Source: Lunularia cruciata
Lineage: Eukaryota > Streptophyta > Marchantiopsida > Lunulariales > Lunulariaceae
DNA length: 64,000 nt
Reading direction: 5' to 3'
NCBI GenBank assembly: GCA_948567375.1
Contig: OX419758.1
Span: 48,985,001-49,049,000, forward strand
Made by a program: the position numbers and the translations under genes. Positions within the stretch are counted from its first letter, which is position 1. The number at the start of each line of letters is the position of its first letter. The notes under the pieces are model-generated. The model had not been told where the DNA came from. It saw only the letters and a list, made by a program, of their open reading frames with translations, and made no database searches. This document shows, in pieces, positions 54,240 to 64,000 of this stretch.

Positions 54240-56620
54240 GTCCGAAGTCTCTCCATGCTCCCTCTTGACTTCGGGATGCTTCAAAATGGTAACGGGATTT
54301 CTAATGGCCTTAACCCAAGGTTCGTTGAGTTGGCCCACCTCGGCTTGGATCAGACCCTTTACTTCGGATTGGATGTCCACCGGAAAAACTGGAGACTTCA
54401 TCTTTGTCTCCTCTTCCAAACTCAGTTCTCGAGTCCTGAGTAGTGCCTCCTTTAGTTCTTTCTGCAAGGCTTTAGCTTTGGCTTTTGCAAGGATCTTTTC
54501 CTCCTTGGCAGAAAGAATTGCCTTTGGGCGTAGTCTCTTTGCCTTTCTGGAAGAAGACAAGGTCGTACTCAGTTCTTTGGGATCACGCTTCTTCTTGCTG
54601 GAGCGTGTCTCAACTTTCAAATTTTCAAGGTATGGCCATTCTCCTTCTGAGGCCGGGCTCTCTTCTTGAGTTCTTTCTTCCTCAAGAGTGATACAATTTA
54701 CATTAGTATCCCCCTTTGGCTAAATTGCTGCATGCTCAGCAGAGGTCTGTACATACTTTACAGGTGGCTTTGGGTTAGGTGGGTGAGGACATTGGGTGCC
54801 CGTATGCCCTGATCCTTTACAATTTCCACACAAGGGAACGTACCCAATTTGCCTTCTTGGCTCAGGACAGTTTGGAGACCAATGTCCCATCGAGCCACAA
54901 TTATAACAGGCTCCGGGTGCAACATTCTGAGGGCGATTCTGGTTGCTCATTGGTGGTCTTCATGGAGGAGCATTGGGGTTATACTCCCTTGATTCAAACC
55001 TCGGACCTTGGTACGATGTGCTTGCTTGAGGCTGTTCTTCTTGTGTTTGGTACATTGCCTCTTTGTCCTCGTCTTGGTTCCATCCCGGAACCCAATCAAT
55101 TTGCTACATCGGGAATGCATTACGAGTATTGCATTCTATGTTTGCATGGCCTGATTTGCCACATGCGGTGCACCATACATTCGATCTCCCAAATGCTGGG
55201 GCCTTCCTTCTGTCTTTGGCACCAATCATCTGGATCTTGAAATCCAAAAACTCCTTGATGAAGGCATCCAGCTTGGTATCCGCCTTATTTACACTCTTTC
55301 TTGGAGGAGTCATTGGTTTCTTGCCTCCACGTCTTTTGACTCATCTTGGCTTTGATTCTTCTTCGGATTCCAAAGAAGAGCTTGAAGACGTGGAGGATTT
55401 GTCCGAAGAAGGGGATGTATTGCGTGAAGCTCTCCTTTTGGGCTTCTTGCCTTTCTTCTCCTAATTTCTTCAGTTACCGGCAGAGTGAGAGTGGGCCACC
55501 TCGTAACGAGCGACATGTTTGAGTACTTTGTCAAGGGAAGTTACATTCCTCTCCCTTGCAAAGATTCATATTTCTGGTGAAAGTCCCCCAAGGAACCAGG
55601 TAATGGCTTGGGCATCGGAGTAACCCACCACCCCTGATTGCTTGGGAACTTGGTTCAATAGTGCCATGAACCGCTCAGAGTAGTCTCACAACTTCTCCTT
55701 CTTTCCTTGGTCTAAATCGTTGAGTGCCATGAAGACACTCGTGTCGTAATCAACCTCTCGGAATCGTTCTTGGAAGTTGTTTCTCAAGTCTGCCCAGTCC
55801 GCTGGTACGAACTCCTTCTGGGTCACATGGGTGTACCAGCTCCGAGCTTTCTTTCGGAGCAAACTTGGGAAAATTCTCAGTCGATCCGCCGAGTCATGCT
55901 CCTTGTTAGCAAAGGAGATGACTTCAAATTCTTTGATGAATTCATCAGGGTCTTTGTCTTGTCTTGTCCCCTTGTACTTCTGATAGGCGTGTTGGGTGAC
56001 AGGCAATGAAGTCATTGTTCGATGCACTGGGATCGGCTGAGGTAGTGCTGAACTTGACGGAACTGAAGGATTGGTTGGTATCAATGCCGTGTTGTCAGCC
56101 CAGGGGTTCCAATTTGTCAAATTCAAGGTGGGGTCTTCTTTGACAATTTCTGCTATGATGGTGTTGACTTCAACCTGAGTGGAAGATTCAGGATCAACAC
56201 CTTTGATTGGTTCTTCAAAATTCCTTCGGGACAACCGAGGAATCATTCGTAGAAGATGTTGACACTCATCTTCAGTAAGTGTTCGTGCTGTCTTTTCTTG
56301 AACAAAGTTCTTCAAGGATACAACTTCCTTTACAGCTCTAGGGGAAGTTGGTGTACTAGGCCACAATGCATATGTTTGCCCACTTGATTCTTTCTTCTTC
56401 TTGGACGAAGAGGGAGATGCAAAGTAGCCTTGCCAACCGCCTTTGCGTTTCTTGTGGTCAAGTTCTTGCAAGGCTTCTTGCACTTCGAGAAGGAGTTGAA
56501 AGTCCAATGCCTCTCGTTCGGTTCATCAATAGTGGATGGGACGTTCAGACATTTGTCTTCTTCATGCTGAAGTGCTCGTCTTTGAGCTCTCTCTTCCTAT
56601 TGTTCTCTTGATGCAGACAT
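54240..56620 (-). pseudogene. C gag with three CCHC knuckles
   Basis: Minus-strand gag starting at ATG 56620 (M-S-A-S-R-E-Q). A charged N-terminal part is followed by the capsid-like region near 55950-55700 (W-Y-T-H-V, F-Q-E-R-F-R-E) and a basic serine-rich hinge. CCHC knuckles lie at about 55180 (C-T-A-C-G-K-S-G-H), 54900 (C-Y-N-C-G-S-M-G-H) and 54825 (C-G-N-C-K-G-S-G-H). A lysine-rich helical segment (54560-54440) then leads toward the protease. About six stops or frame changes break it. The frame continues across the solo LTR at 53560. Confidence 0.85.
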
Positions 56621-56684
56621 TCATATTGCGTTGATACCCAGTTTCAAATTTGGCTTTGTATTCTTCCACTTCCAAGATTTGTAT

Positions 56685-56701
56685 CCTCGGCAGCGGTGCC
56701 A
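56685..56701 (-). other. C primer binding site (tRNA-Asp-like)
   Basis: TGGCACCGCTGCCGAGG on the minus strand, seven bases after the 5' LTR. It resembles the plant tRNA-Asp site with three changes. C' has nearly the same sequence at about 62311-62327. Confidence 0.6.
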
Positions 56702-56708
56702 AAAATCA

Positions 56709-59652
56709 TGTGACAACCCGGCAAATATCACTTTTGCGGTAATTGGGTAAGTAAAGTTTGTTCCCATAGAGATATGAGTCAGAATTGGTCAAATACAAAG
56801 TCAAATAGTAATAGGTAGTTCTTCTTGGTTGCATCTTTAATCTCTCAGGTAGAAACCACACCCAGAAGAGAGTAACAAGCACTGATTTGCAATCTTGTCA
56901 CAAATTCACATTTCTTAATCACAACTCCATCAAATCTTTCCAAACAATCTTGATTGTGATGATTCAGGCTCTCCCAAAAATGGCACTTCACTGCAAAACA
57001 ACTTTGCCTCAGAATTGTGTTCCTCCCCTCCACTGAAGGCACGACTTCCTTGATCAAAATTGCTTCACATCAACTTCGCACTGCACTCACAAATGTAGAA
57101 TACTACCAACACTACAATTCCTCTCAGATCTTTCAAGGCATTGCTTCGATTGCACTTCACTCAAGATCAAACACACAGAATGAAGATCAAGGTTGTGGAA
57201 TCCAACATCCAACAAGCACATTGACTTGCATTTTGAATTTCTTCAAACACTCACAAACACAAGTACAAGATTGATACTTGGAATCAAGCTCAAGCAACGA
57301 GCACTACTTCATAGCACTTTGCTTTATCTATTCTCAAAAATTATGAGCACTGAACAACAATTCTCTGTGAATGCCACTCTTAAGTAGTGAACAAATTGAC
57401 AGTTCTAAGAACTATACCGTTCTACAACAACTCTTCTAACCTACAGATCCAAAATGACAATGCACCTCCTCATATCTACCTCTTCAAATCTCAAAATTGT
57501 TACTACTCCAATCCGATGTCTACTTTGTCATCGGCTTTCAAACCCAAACCCGAAGTAACTTTACTTCCTACTACTTTTTCCTTGGGTTTCACAACTCCTA
57601 ATTCCTCTACCAGATCCAGCAATTCTCTTTCATGATCTGCAATTGCTATCATAATTAAGCCTTCTAAATCTCTATCTCCCGACCCACTCTTCTCTAAAGT
57701 GTCAAATGTCAAATCCAAAGACACATGCACTTTTATCTCTCTTACTTTGGGTCTAACTACTATCAATTCCTTTACTAATTCAATTGTATCATCATCAAGA
57801 ATTGTAATTGAAAGCATGAATACACTATCTACACCTTCAATTTGTAACCCACTTTCCTCTAATCACTCATGTAATTTACCCAAAGACACTTATTGTCTGA
57901 TCCTGCACTTTGGGTCTATTCACTATTGGTACTTCTCCTTCAATTTCTATTCCATCTTCAATCAGAACTGAAATTGAAGTCATGGGTATCCTAACTATCT
58001 TCTTTCTCTACTCTAACTTTCTCTGATCCCTCAGGCAAAACTCTCGAAATCACTTTCACTGCACTCCAATCGTCTTCTTCTTCAGCCGCCGGTGCCGATG
58101 TCATTTCTCCTCTTTCATCGCTATTGCTACTTGTATCCCCACTCTGTAGCGTTAGCTCAGGCTCCTCCTCATGTTCTGAGTCTTCAGTCTTAAGCTCGGC
58201 GTCACCTTCCGAGTCTTAATCCTCCGACTTGATCACCACCATACCTCACCTCGGGTTGCCTCTTTTGGTCTTCCAAGGTTTCTTCATGTCTTCGGCTTTG
58301 CCTTGCCGACTTCTCTTCTTCATATTTGGAGTACTCACCTTGATCTCCACGTCCTTCCCTGTCTTCGTGTAGTAGTCATTGGTGCTCCTGATTTGCAAGA
58401 TGTATTGCTGCTCCTGGACATTGAACTCCTTTCTCAAATCAGGATGGAAGTGTGACACCATCCGAGTTCGCTCCGCCAAGTTCAGCAAATTTAGCCCGAG
58501 GTAGAAATGTGCTGCAAACTGCACAATGTAGTGTGGAGGCGATTTATCCCACAAATTCCATACCATTTGCCTTGTTCTCCCATGGAAACACCTCGCCCAA
58601 TTGATCGGTTCTCATGCAAATAACTTGTGAAAGAACACCGCTCGGTGTTTCATCACATACGTGGTTCTCTCCGACTTCAAGATGGCCATCAACGCACTCA
58701 CAATTCCTCTCTTCATAGGGTCTTTGTAGCTCTCAACTTTGTACCCATTCTTTGTCCGCTTTGACAAGAATGCATCTCTCACCTCTTGATTCTCTTGAGC
58801 TATCTCTCCCTTCCCCAAGAATGTGGCCCCCTGCTCCGAGCTTGCTTCCTTCCCAAGTACGAGTCTCCAATCCGACTCTGTCCAGCGAGCCGGATTTCCT
58901 CTCTTCCCTTCCTCCTCGGGTCCATCGAGACACTTGCTCTTGATGATTTCTATCATGAAACCTGGAAAGCTCACATTCCAGTTCCATGCCTAGAAAGTGA
59001 TCCAAAGTCGGCTCAAGACTTTGATCCTAGCAATCACATCTAACCTCCGAATTGCATGATTTCTCATTGCAAATTCAGAGTTCTTCTTTCCTCCTCCCAT
59101 CTCTTCTGCCTTCTCACTATCTCTCGATTTCACTCTTGCAACTTCTCCCTTACACACTAATGCAATTTCAACTCTATTTCCCTTCCCATGATCACTTGCA
59201 AGACGACTTCTCAACGGCAAAGGAAAATTACTCAACATTTTGTCATTGGGAGTTTGATTTTTATAGAGTTGCGCTTTCTTCATCTTTCTTCACATCGAGT
59301 TTCTACCGAGAAATCACACCTCCTGCATGCACCTGTCACTATCAATCAACCTTTGCGCGTATGGGCCACCGGTTTTTGAATGGTCCCTTCTTGAATTTCT
59401 TGCCCCGACGAAAGGTTGTTAGACTGTCTTTGCCTTGGGTTGAGCTCCGTCCAATATGAAGACACTTTACTTCAGGTTGTATGTTGACAGGGCATTTCCA
59501 AGTACTTCTCCTTATGACCCGAAGTCACTTTACTTTGGGTTTCATCCCGAAGACTCTTTTCTTTGCCTTCTTTGGCTATACAGGTGCAATCCGACTTCTC
59601 TATACACTTCTTCTTCTTTATTTTGAAAAAAACAAAAAATGTGGGCACCACA
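56709..59652 (-). repeat. C 5' LTR (2.9 kb) with internal reading frame
   Basis: 2944 bp, TGTGGTGCCCACA to GGGTTGTCACA on the minus strand. It keeps the N-terminal domain of the LTR protein, lost from the 3' LTR, but has a shorter downstream part than the 3.7-kb LTRs: the central coiled coil is largely absent. TATAAAAA on the minus strand lies at 59265-59258. Confidence 0.88.
57503..59256 (-). pseudogene. Family C LTR-encoded protein in C 5' LTR
   Basis: The minus strand reads almost in one frame with a few stops: K-M-L-S-N-F-P-L-P-L near 59240, A-W-N-W-N-V-S-F-P near 58985, W-R-L-V-L-G-K-E-A (58865), G-Y-K-V-E-S-Y, N-W-A-R-C-F (58590), M-V-S-H-F-H-P-D-L-R (58450), a basic stretch, an acidic stretch (58220-58080), and a C-terminal part ending G-L-K-A-D-D-K-V-D-I-G (about 57510). 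The first upstream ATG (59283) lies before the TATA box, so the start is more likely the methionine near 59238. The block order matches the two solo LTRs despite considerable divergence, which supports real coding. Function unknown. Confidence 0.7.
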
Positions 59653-62334
59653 TCTTTGTCTTTGGACAAAGTTGTTTCCCCAAGGTGGGAACCTTTGTCC
59701 AACTCATCATCACTAGCTTTTGGTATTTAGATGAGATGTCCTTAAAGCTCAAATCCATAACCTTTTGGGCATTGTACAACCAAGGTCTTCCAATCAACAG
59801 TGGGTAACCAGTTTTGGTCACTGGCCTCAACACAATGTTATTTAACTTGAAGTGTACTCCTCCAATGATTGTGGTAATATTTGAAAATGTGCTCAAAGGT
59901 CATCTCTTGGTTTGATCTACAAAGTTCAGAATTTGGGGCATAGGCTCAAATGCATGATACTCCAACCGATCTATGGTATCTTTTGTCATGATATTCACAT
60001 CGGAACTTGAATCAATGGGTATTGATGTAATCATGCAACCCGTGATCTCTGCATCCACTTTGGGAGATTGCCAATCCTTTTGTTCAATATGATAGATGGC
60101 TGACAAGTATTTCTTGGTCATCACCCTTACTTTCTTTAGGGCAAAACCTAGTTGCTTCTTGTACAACTTGTTGTCCTCCCACAATTGCTTGAATGTGATA
60201 TTAGCCTTTGTGGATGCCAAATCTTCCACAATATCATATTGAGGTACTCCTCCCAACTTCACCTTCTTCATCTTCAACTTTTAGTTAGAAGTCTCTCCTT
60301 GCTCAAATTGGACTTTGGGGCGCTTCATGATGGTGATCAGAGTACCGGTGGTCTTAACCCAAGGTTCTTTGGGTTTACCTACCTCAACTCGGATTAGATC
60401 CTTAAGTTTGGATCTGACATTGGTTGGAAACACTAACGGCTTTGTCTTTGTATCTTCCTCTAAACTCATCTCCCAAGTTCTGTGTACTACCTCTTGAATT
60501 TCCTTATGCAAGGCCTTAGCTTTAGCTCTGGCTAGAATTTTCTCCTCCTTCATAGAAATAATAGCTTTTGGGCGCAACTTCTTTGCCTTTTGTGAAGACA
60601 AAGAAGTTGTGCTCACTTCTTTAGGATCATGCTTCTTCTTTCTTGAGCATGTCTCAACTTTCAAAATTTTGAGGTCCGGCCATTCTCCTTCTGAAGCTGG
60701 ACTCTCTTCTTGAGGTCTCTCCTCCTCAAGAGTAATACAATTTACATTTGTATCCGCTTTTGACAGACGCATAACATGGTCAGCTAGGATCTGTACATAC
60801 TTTGTTGGTGGATTTGGGCTAGGTGGCGGAGTGCACTGATTTCTAGTTTGGCCCAATCCTTTGCAATTTCTAGAAAGTGGAACATACCCAACCTGACATC
60901 TTGGCTCAAGGAAATTTAAAGACCAATAGCCCATAGATCCACAATTATAGCATGCTCTTGGTGCAACATTTTGAGGCATGTTTTCGCTGCCCATAGGTGG
61001 TATTCATTAGGGAGCATTCTTGTTATACTCCCTTGGTCCATTCCTTGGACCTTGGTATGATGTGCTTGCTTGAGGCTGTACCTCTTGGGTTTGGTACACT
61101 GCCTCCCCTTCCTCACTTTGGCCCCATCTTGGAACCCAATCAATTTGTTGCACTGAAAATGCATTATGGGTCAAACATTCTATGTTTGCATGGCCTAATT
61201 TACCACACTCAGTGCACCATGTATTTGGTCTGCCAAATGAAGGAAGCTTTCTTCAGTCCTTTGCCCCAATCATTTGGATCTTGAAATCCACAAACTCTTT
61301 TAATAAAGAATCTCCAACTTCATGTCAGATTTATTTACAACTTTTGCTAGGGATGTCAATGGTTTCTTGCCTCCACATCTTTGTATTATTCTTGGCTTTG
61401 ATTGTTCTTTGGATTTCCAAAGAAGGATTGAAAGACATGGAGGATTCTTGCAGTACCTCCACTCCAAAGAAGGGGAAGTACTGCAAGAAGCTCTTTGTCT
61501 TGACTTCTTGCCTTTCTTCTCCCAATTTCTTTGGTTACTAAAAGAATGAGAGTGGGCCGCCTCATATCGGGTGCCATGTTTGAGTACTTTATCTAGGGAG
61601 TTTACATTCCTCTCCTTGGCAAAGATCTAAAACTCTAGTGACAAACCTCCAAGGAGACAAGTGATGGCTTGGGCATCGGAGTAACCTACCACACTTGATT
61701 GCTTAGTTATTTGGTTCAAAAGGGCCATGCAATCTTCATCAGCAAATTGCTCTTTTGCTGGTATGTCAACTTCAACCCAAGTCGGAGACAAAGGTTCAAT
61801 CTCTTCAGATGGCTCTTTAAGATCCCCTTGAACAAGTCAAGGAATTGTATGGAGAAGGTATTGACACTCTTCTTTTGTCGAAATTTGTACTATCTTCTCA
61901 TGAATATATTCTTTTATGAAATTGGCTCCCTTGACAACTCTTGAGGAAGTCGGTGTACTAGGTCTTAGAAAATATGTTTTACAAAATGTATTGGGTCTTA
62001 TCTGCTTGTGTCTTTCTTCTTCTTAGGATTTGGAGATGTAAAATGTAAAGTAGCATTGCCACTTGATCTCTTGTTTCTTTGCTTGAGATCTGTTAAGGCT
62101 CTTTGAACTTTGTGAAGAAGTTGCAAATCCAATACTTCCTTCTCAGCTTCATCAAAGGTGAATTGGCTCTTCTAGCATTCTTCTTCTTCACGATGCAAAT
62201 TTCATTTATGAACTCTTTCTTCTTATCATTCTCTCAATGCAGACATTCATATTGGTTGGACACCTAGTTTCAAATTCAGCTTTGCGTTCTTCCACTCTTG
62301 AGATTTTTATCCTTGGCAGCGGTGCCAAAAATCA
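59653..62334 (-). pseudogene. C' protease and gag remnant
   Basis: The continuation of C' on the right of element C. Protease motif I-P-I-D-S-S-S-D (D-S-G changed) lies near 60010, followed on higher coordinates by gag with degraded zinc knuckles (C-Y-N-C-G-S-M-G-Y near 60950, where the His is lost), the lysine-rich helix (60650-60450), and the N-terminal part up to about 62240. Stops and frame changes are frequent. A primer site like that of C precedes the LTR. Joining 47686 to 59658 restores the frame. Confidence 0.8.
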
Positions 62335-64000
62335 TGTGAAAACCCGACAAGTATCACTTTTGTAGTAATCAATAAGTTTATTTCCACAGAGATATGATTT
62401 AGAAATGGTCAAATACTAAGTTAAACAGTAACAATGTAGTTATTCTTGGTTGTGTCTTTAATCTCTTAGGAAGAAACCACACCTAGAAGAGAGTAACAAG
62501 CACTTATTTGCAGTCTCGTCACAAATTAATAACACTCATAATCACAACTCCATCAAATCTTTCCAAACAATCTTGATTGTGATGATTCAGATTCTTTGAA
62601 AGAAGGCTACTTCACTACAAAATGATTTTGCCTTAGAATTCTGTTCCACCCCTCCACTAAAGGCACAAATTCCTTGATCAAAACTGGTTTGCATCAACCC
62701 CATGTTGTGTTCACTAATGAAAAAGACTACCAATACTACAATTCCACTCAAATTTATCAAGGCATTACTTTGATTACTATCCAATCAGCATCAACACACA
62801 TCATGAAATCAACATTGTAGAATGCAACATCCAACAAGCTCACTAACTTGCACTTCAAAATTCTCCAAACACTCACATACAATTGATACTCTGAATTAAG
62901 CTAAAATGATGAGCACTCAGTTACAACATTTTGCTTTACTCAACTTCAAAAATACAAATACCAAATAACAACATAGTGCAAATGCTTCCTTTAAATAGGT
63001 TGAGCACTTTGATAGTTACAAACAAAAATACCATAGTATAACAACTTTACCAACCTATAGATCCAAAATGACAAACCACTTCTTCATATCTGCCTCTTCA
63101 TATCTCAAATTTGTTTCTACTCCAATCTGATGTCAACCTTGACTTTGGCTTCCAAACCCAATGTTCCTTAATAATCTTTCTCCTTTTAGGTCTATCTAAT
63201 ACTACTACTTCCTCCACTATTTCTTCTATCTCTTCACTATGCACTATAATTGTAGACATGGGTAATCTATTTACTTCTTTATCTCCTAACCTACTCTTCT
63301 TTAATGTCTTAGGCAACTCACCCAAAGACACTTGCACTCCTACTTCTACAAATTTTGACTTCTTATCCATCTTTATCTCACTATGAAGTCTATCTAAATC
63401 CAATCTAACAAAATCCAAACTGAGATAGATATTGTTTCCTACATCTAACCTTTTCCTATGTACTTGATCTCTTAAGCAAATTAGAAGATTGTTCAATTTT
63501 GCATCCTTTGCTTTCCTCCTTCTTGTCTGCTGCACCAACAACTTCAACTTGTGTAGCCTTGCCTCTTCTAATTTAACCTTGGCTTTAGTACCTAGAATCA
63601 CTTTCAATTCCTTCACAACTGCTCCTATTGCAGTTGACTCTACATTTGGAACTACCTTCTCTTGACTTCTCTCTACTTCCAATTTGTTCTAATACATAGT
63701 CAACTTGTCCTCAAATTCAGCCTTCATTGCCTTCTTCTCTTGCACATACTAGACTAATTGACTTTCAACTCCTTGGAGCAGTGCTTGCAATTGTTCCTCT
63801 TCCCAATTATTCTCTATCAATTCTCATTACCAGGCTTGGTCCTTCTCTGCTGCGCTCTTCTTCAAACTCTCCAACTCTTGCTCCATTATTGCTACCATTG
63901 CCTTTGAATGTACAATCTCTACCCAAGCATCAGCAACTTCATGTTTCATTTTCTTGACCAATGCCTTTTGCTCATTTAGTTTTGCATTGCACTTTACAAA
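62335..64000 (-). repeat. C' 5' LTR, partial (runs off the window)
   Basis: On the minus strand it ends GGGTTTTCACA, a mutated family C terminus, next to the primer site. The first 760 bp (62335-63100) match the non-coding end of other family C LTRs. 63100-64000 encodes the coiled-coil C-terminal part of the LTR protein (for example R-R-R-K-A-K-D and L-R-D-Q-V-H-R-K-R-L-D-V at 63530-63440), with stops. The rest of the LTR lies beyond the window. Confidence 0.8.

Larger units (their letters stand above)
47687..59652 (-). mobile_element. C: complete nested family C Ty3/gypsy element
   Basis: An 11,966-bp element on the minus strand with a perfect 5-bp target duplication TCTTT (47682-47686 and 59653-59657), inserted in the pol of its relative C'. 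5' LTR at 56709-59652, tRNA-Asp-like primer site, gag with three zinc knuckles, protease, reverse transcriptase, RNase H and integrase (interrupted by a family A solo LTR), polypurine tract, and 3' LTR at 47687-49862. Both gag-pol and the LTR frame carry several stops, mostly of the kind expected from C-to-T change. It is older than A1/A2 but still easily read. Confidence 0.92.

Overview
The window is 64 kb of nested LTR retrotransposons with no recognisable host gene, tRNA or rRNA. The only uninterrupted long reading frames are those of two young Ty3/gypsy elements. Everything else is older retroelement sequence with stop codons and frameshifts. Plant-type primer sites (tRNA-Asp-like and tRNA-iMet-like), Ty1/copia and Ty3/gypsy relatives, deep nesting and solo LTRs indicate a streptophyte with a large, repeat-rich genome. 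A non-flowering plant (fern, lycophyte, bryophyte, conifer) or a charophyte is plausible, but the sequence does not settle this.

Five repeat families were separated by hand. Family A (gypsy, 679-bp LTR, 4-bp target duplication) has two near-identical full-length copies, A1 (7646-15447) and A2 (20939-28740). It also has a solo LTR (53561-54239), an LTR tip (16321-16400), an LTR fragment (34554-35139) and an old inverted internal copy, A' (2093-6713). Family B (gypsy, LTR of about 1.5 kb, Met-type primer site) has two decayed copies: B1 on the minus strand (6815-34553, split by A1, A2 and a solo C LTR) and B2 on the plus strand (35140-43190, split by another solo C LTR). Family C (gypsy, very large LTRs of 2.9-3.7 kb) has one complete nested element (47687-59652, minus) inside an older relative C' (45425 to beyond 64000). 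It also has two complete solo LTRs and two LTR fragments. Family E is represented by LTR-like solo repeats of about 650 bp (3997-4638, 5106-5765, 15725-16308). A decayed copia fragment occupies 1-1315.

Family B carries two unusual domains. Downstream of its protease lies a cytosine-5 DNA methyltransferase domain (motif I, the PC motif, ENV and a motif VIII-like block), seen in both copies. At the C-terminus of its integrase lies a canonical C4HC3 PHD finger, which becomes readable when A1 and one copy of its 4-bp duplication are removed. One retroelement family therefore appears to have encoded both a DNA-methylation writer and a histone-tail reader.

Family C LTRs carry a long sense-strand reading frame (unrecognised N-terminal domain, acidic middle, coiled-coil C-terminal part). 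It starts just after a TATA box found at about the same LTR offset in three copies, so a solo LTR of this family looks like a complete transcription unit.

Inferred order of events: C' and A' are old. C inserted into C', and a family A element later inserted into C and was reduced to a solo LTR. B1 and B2 lie head to head with an A-LTR fragment between them. A1 and A2, whose LTR pairs differ at about 3 and 2 positions, are the newest insertions.
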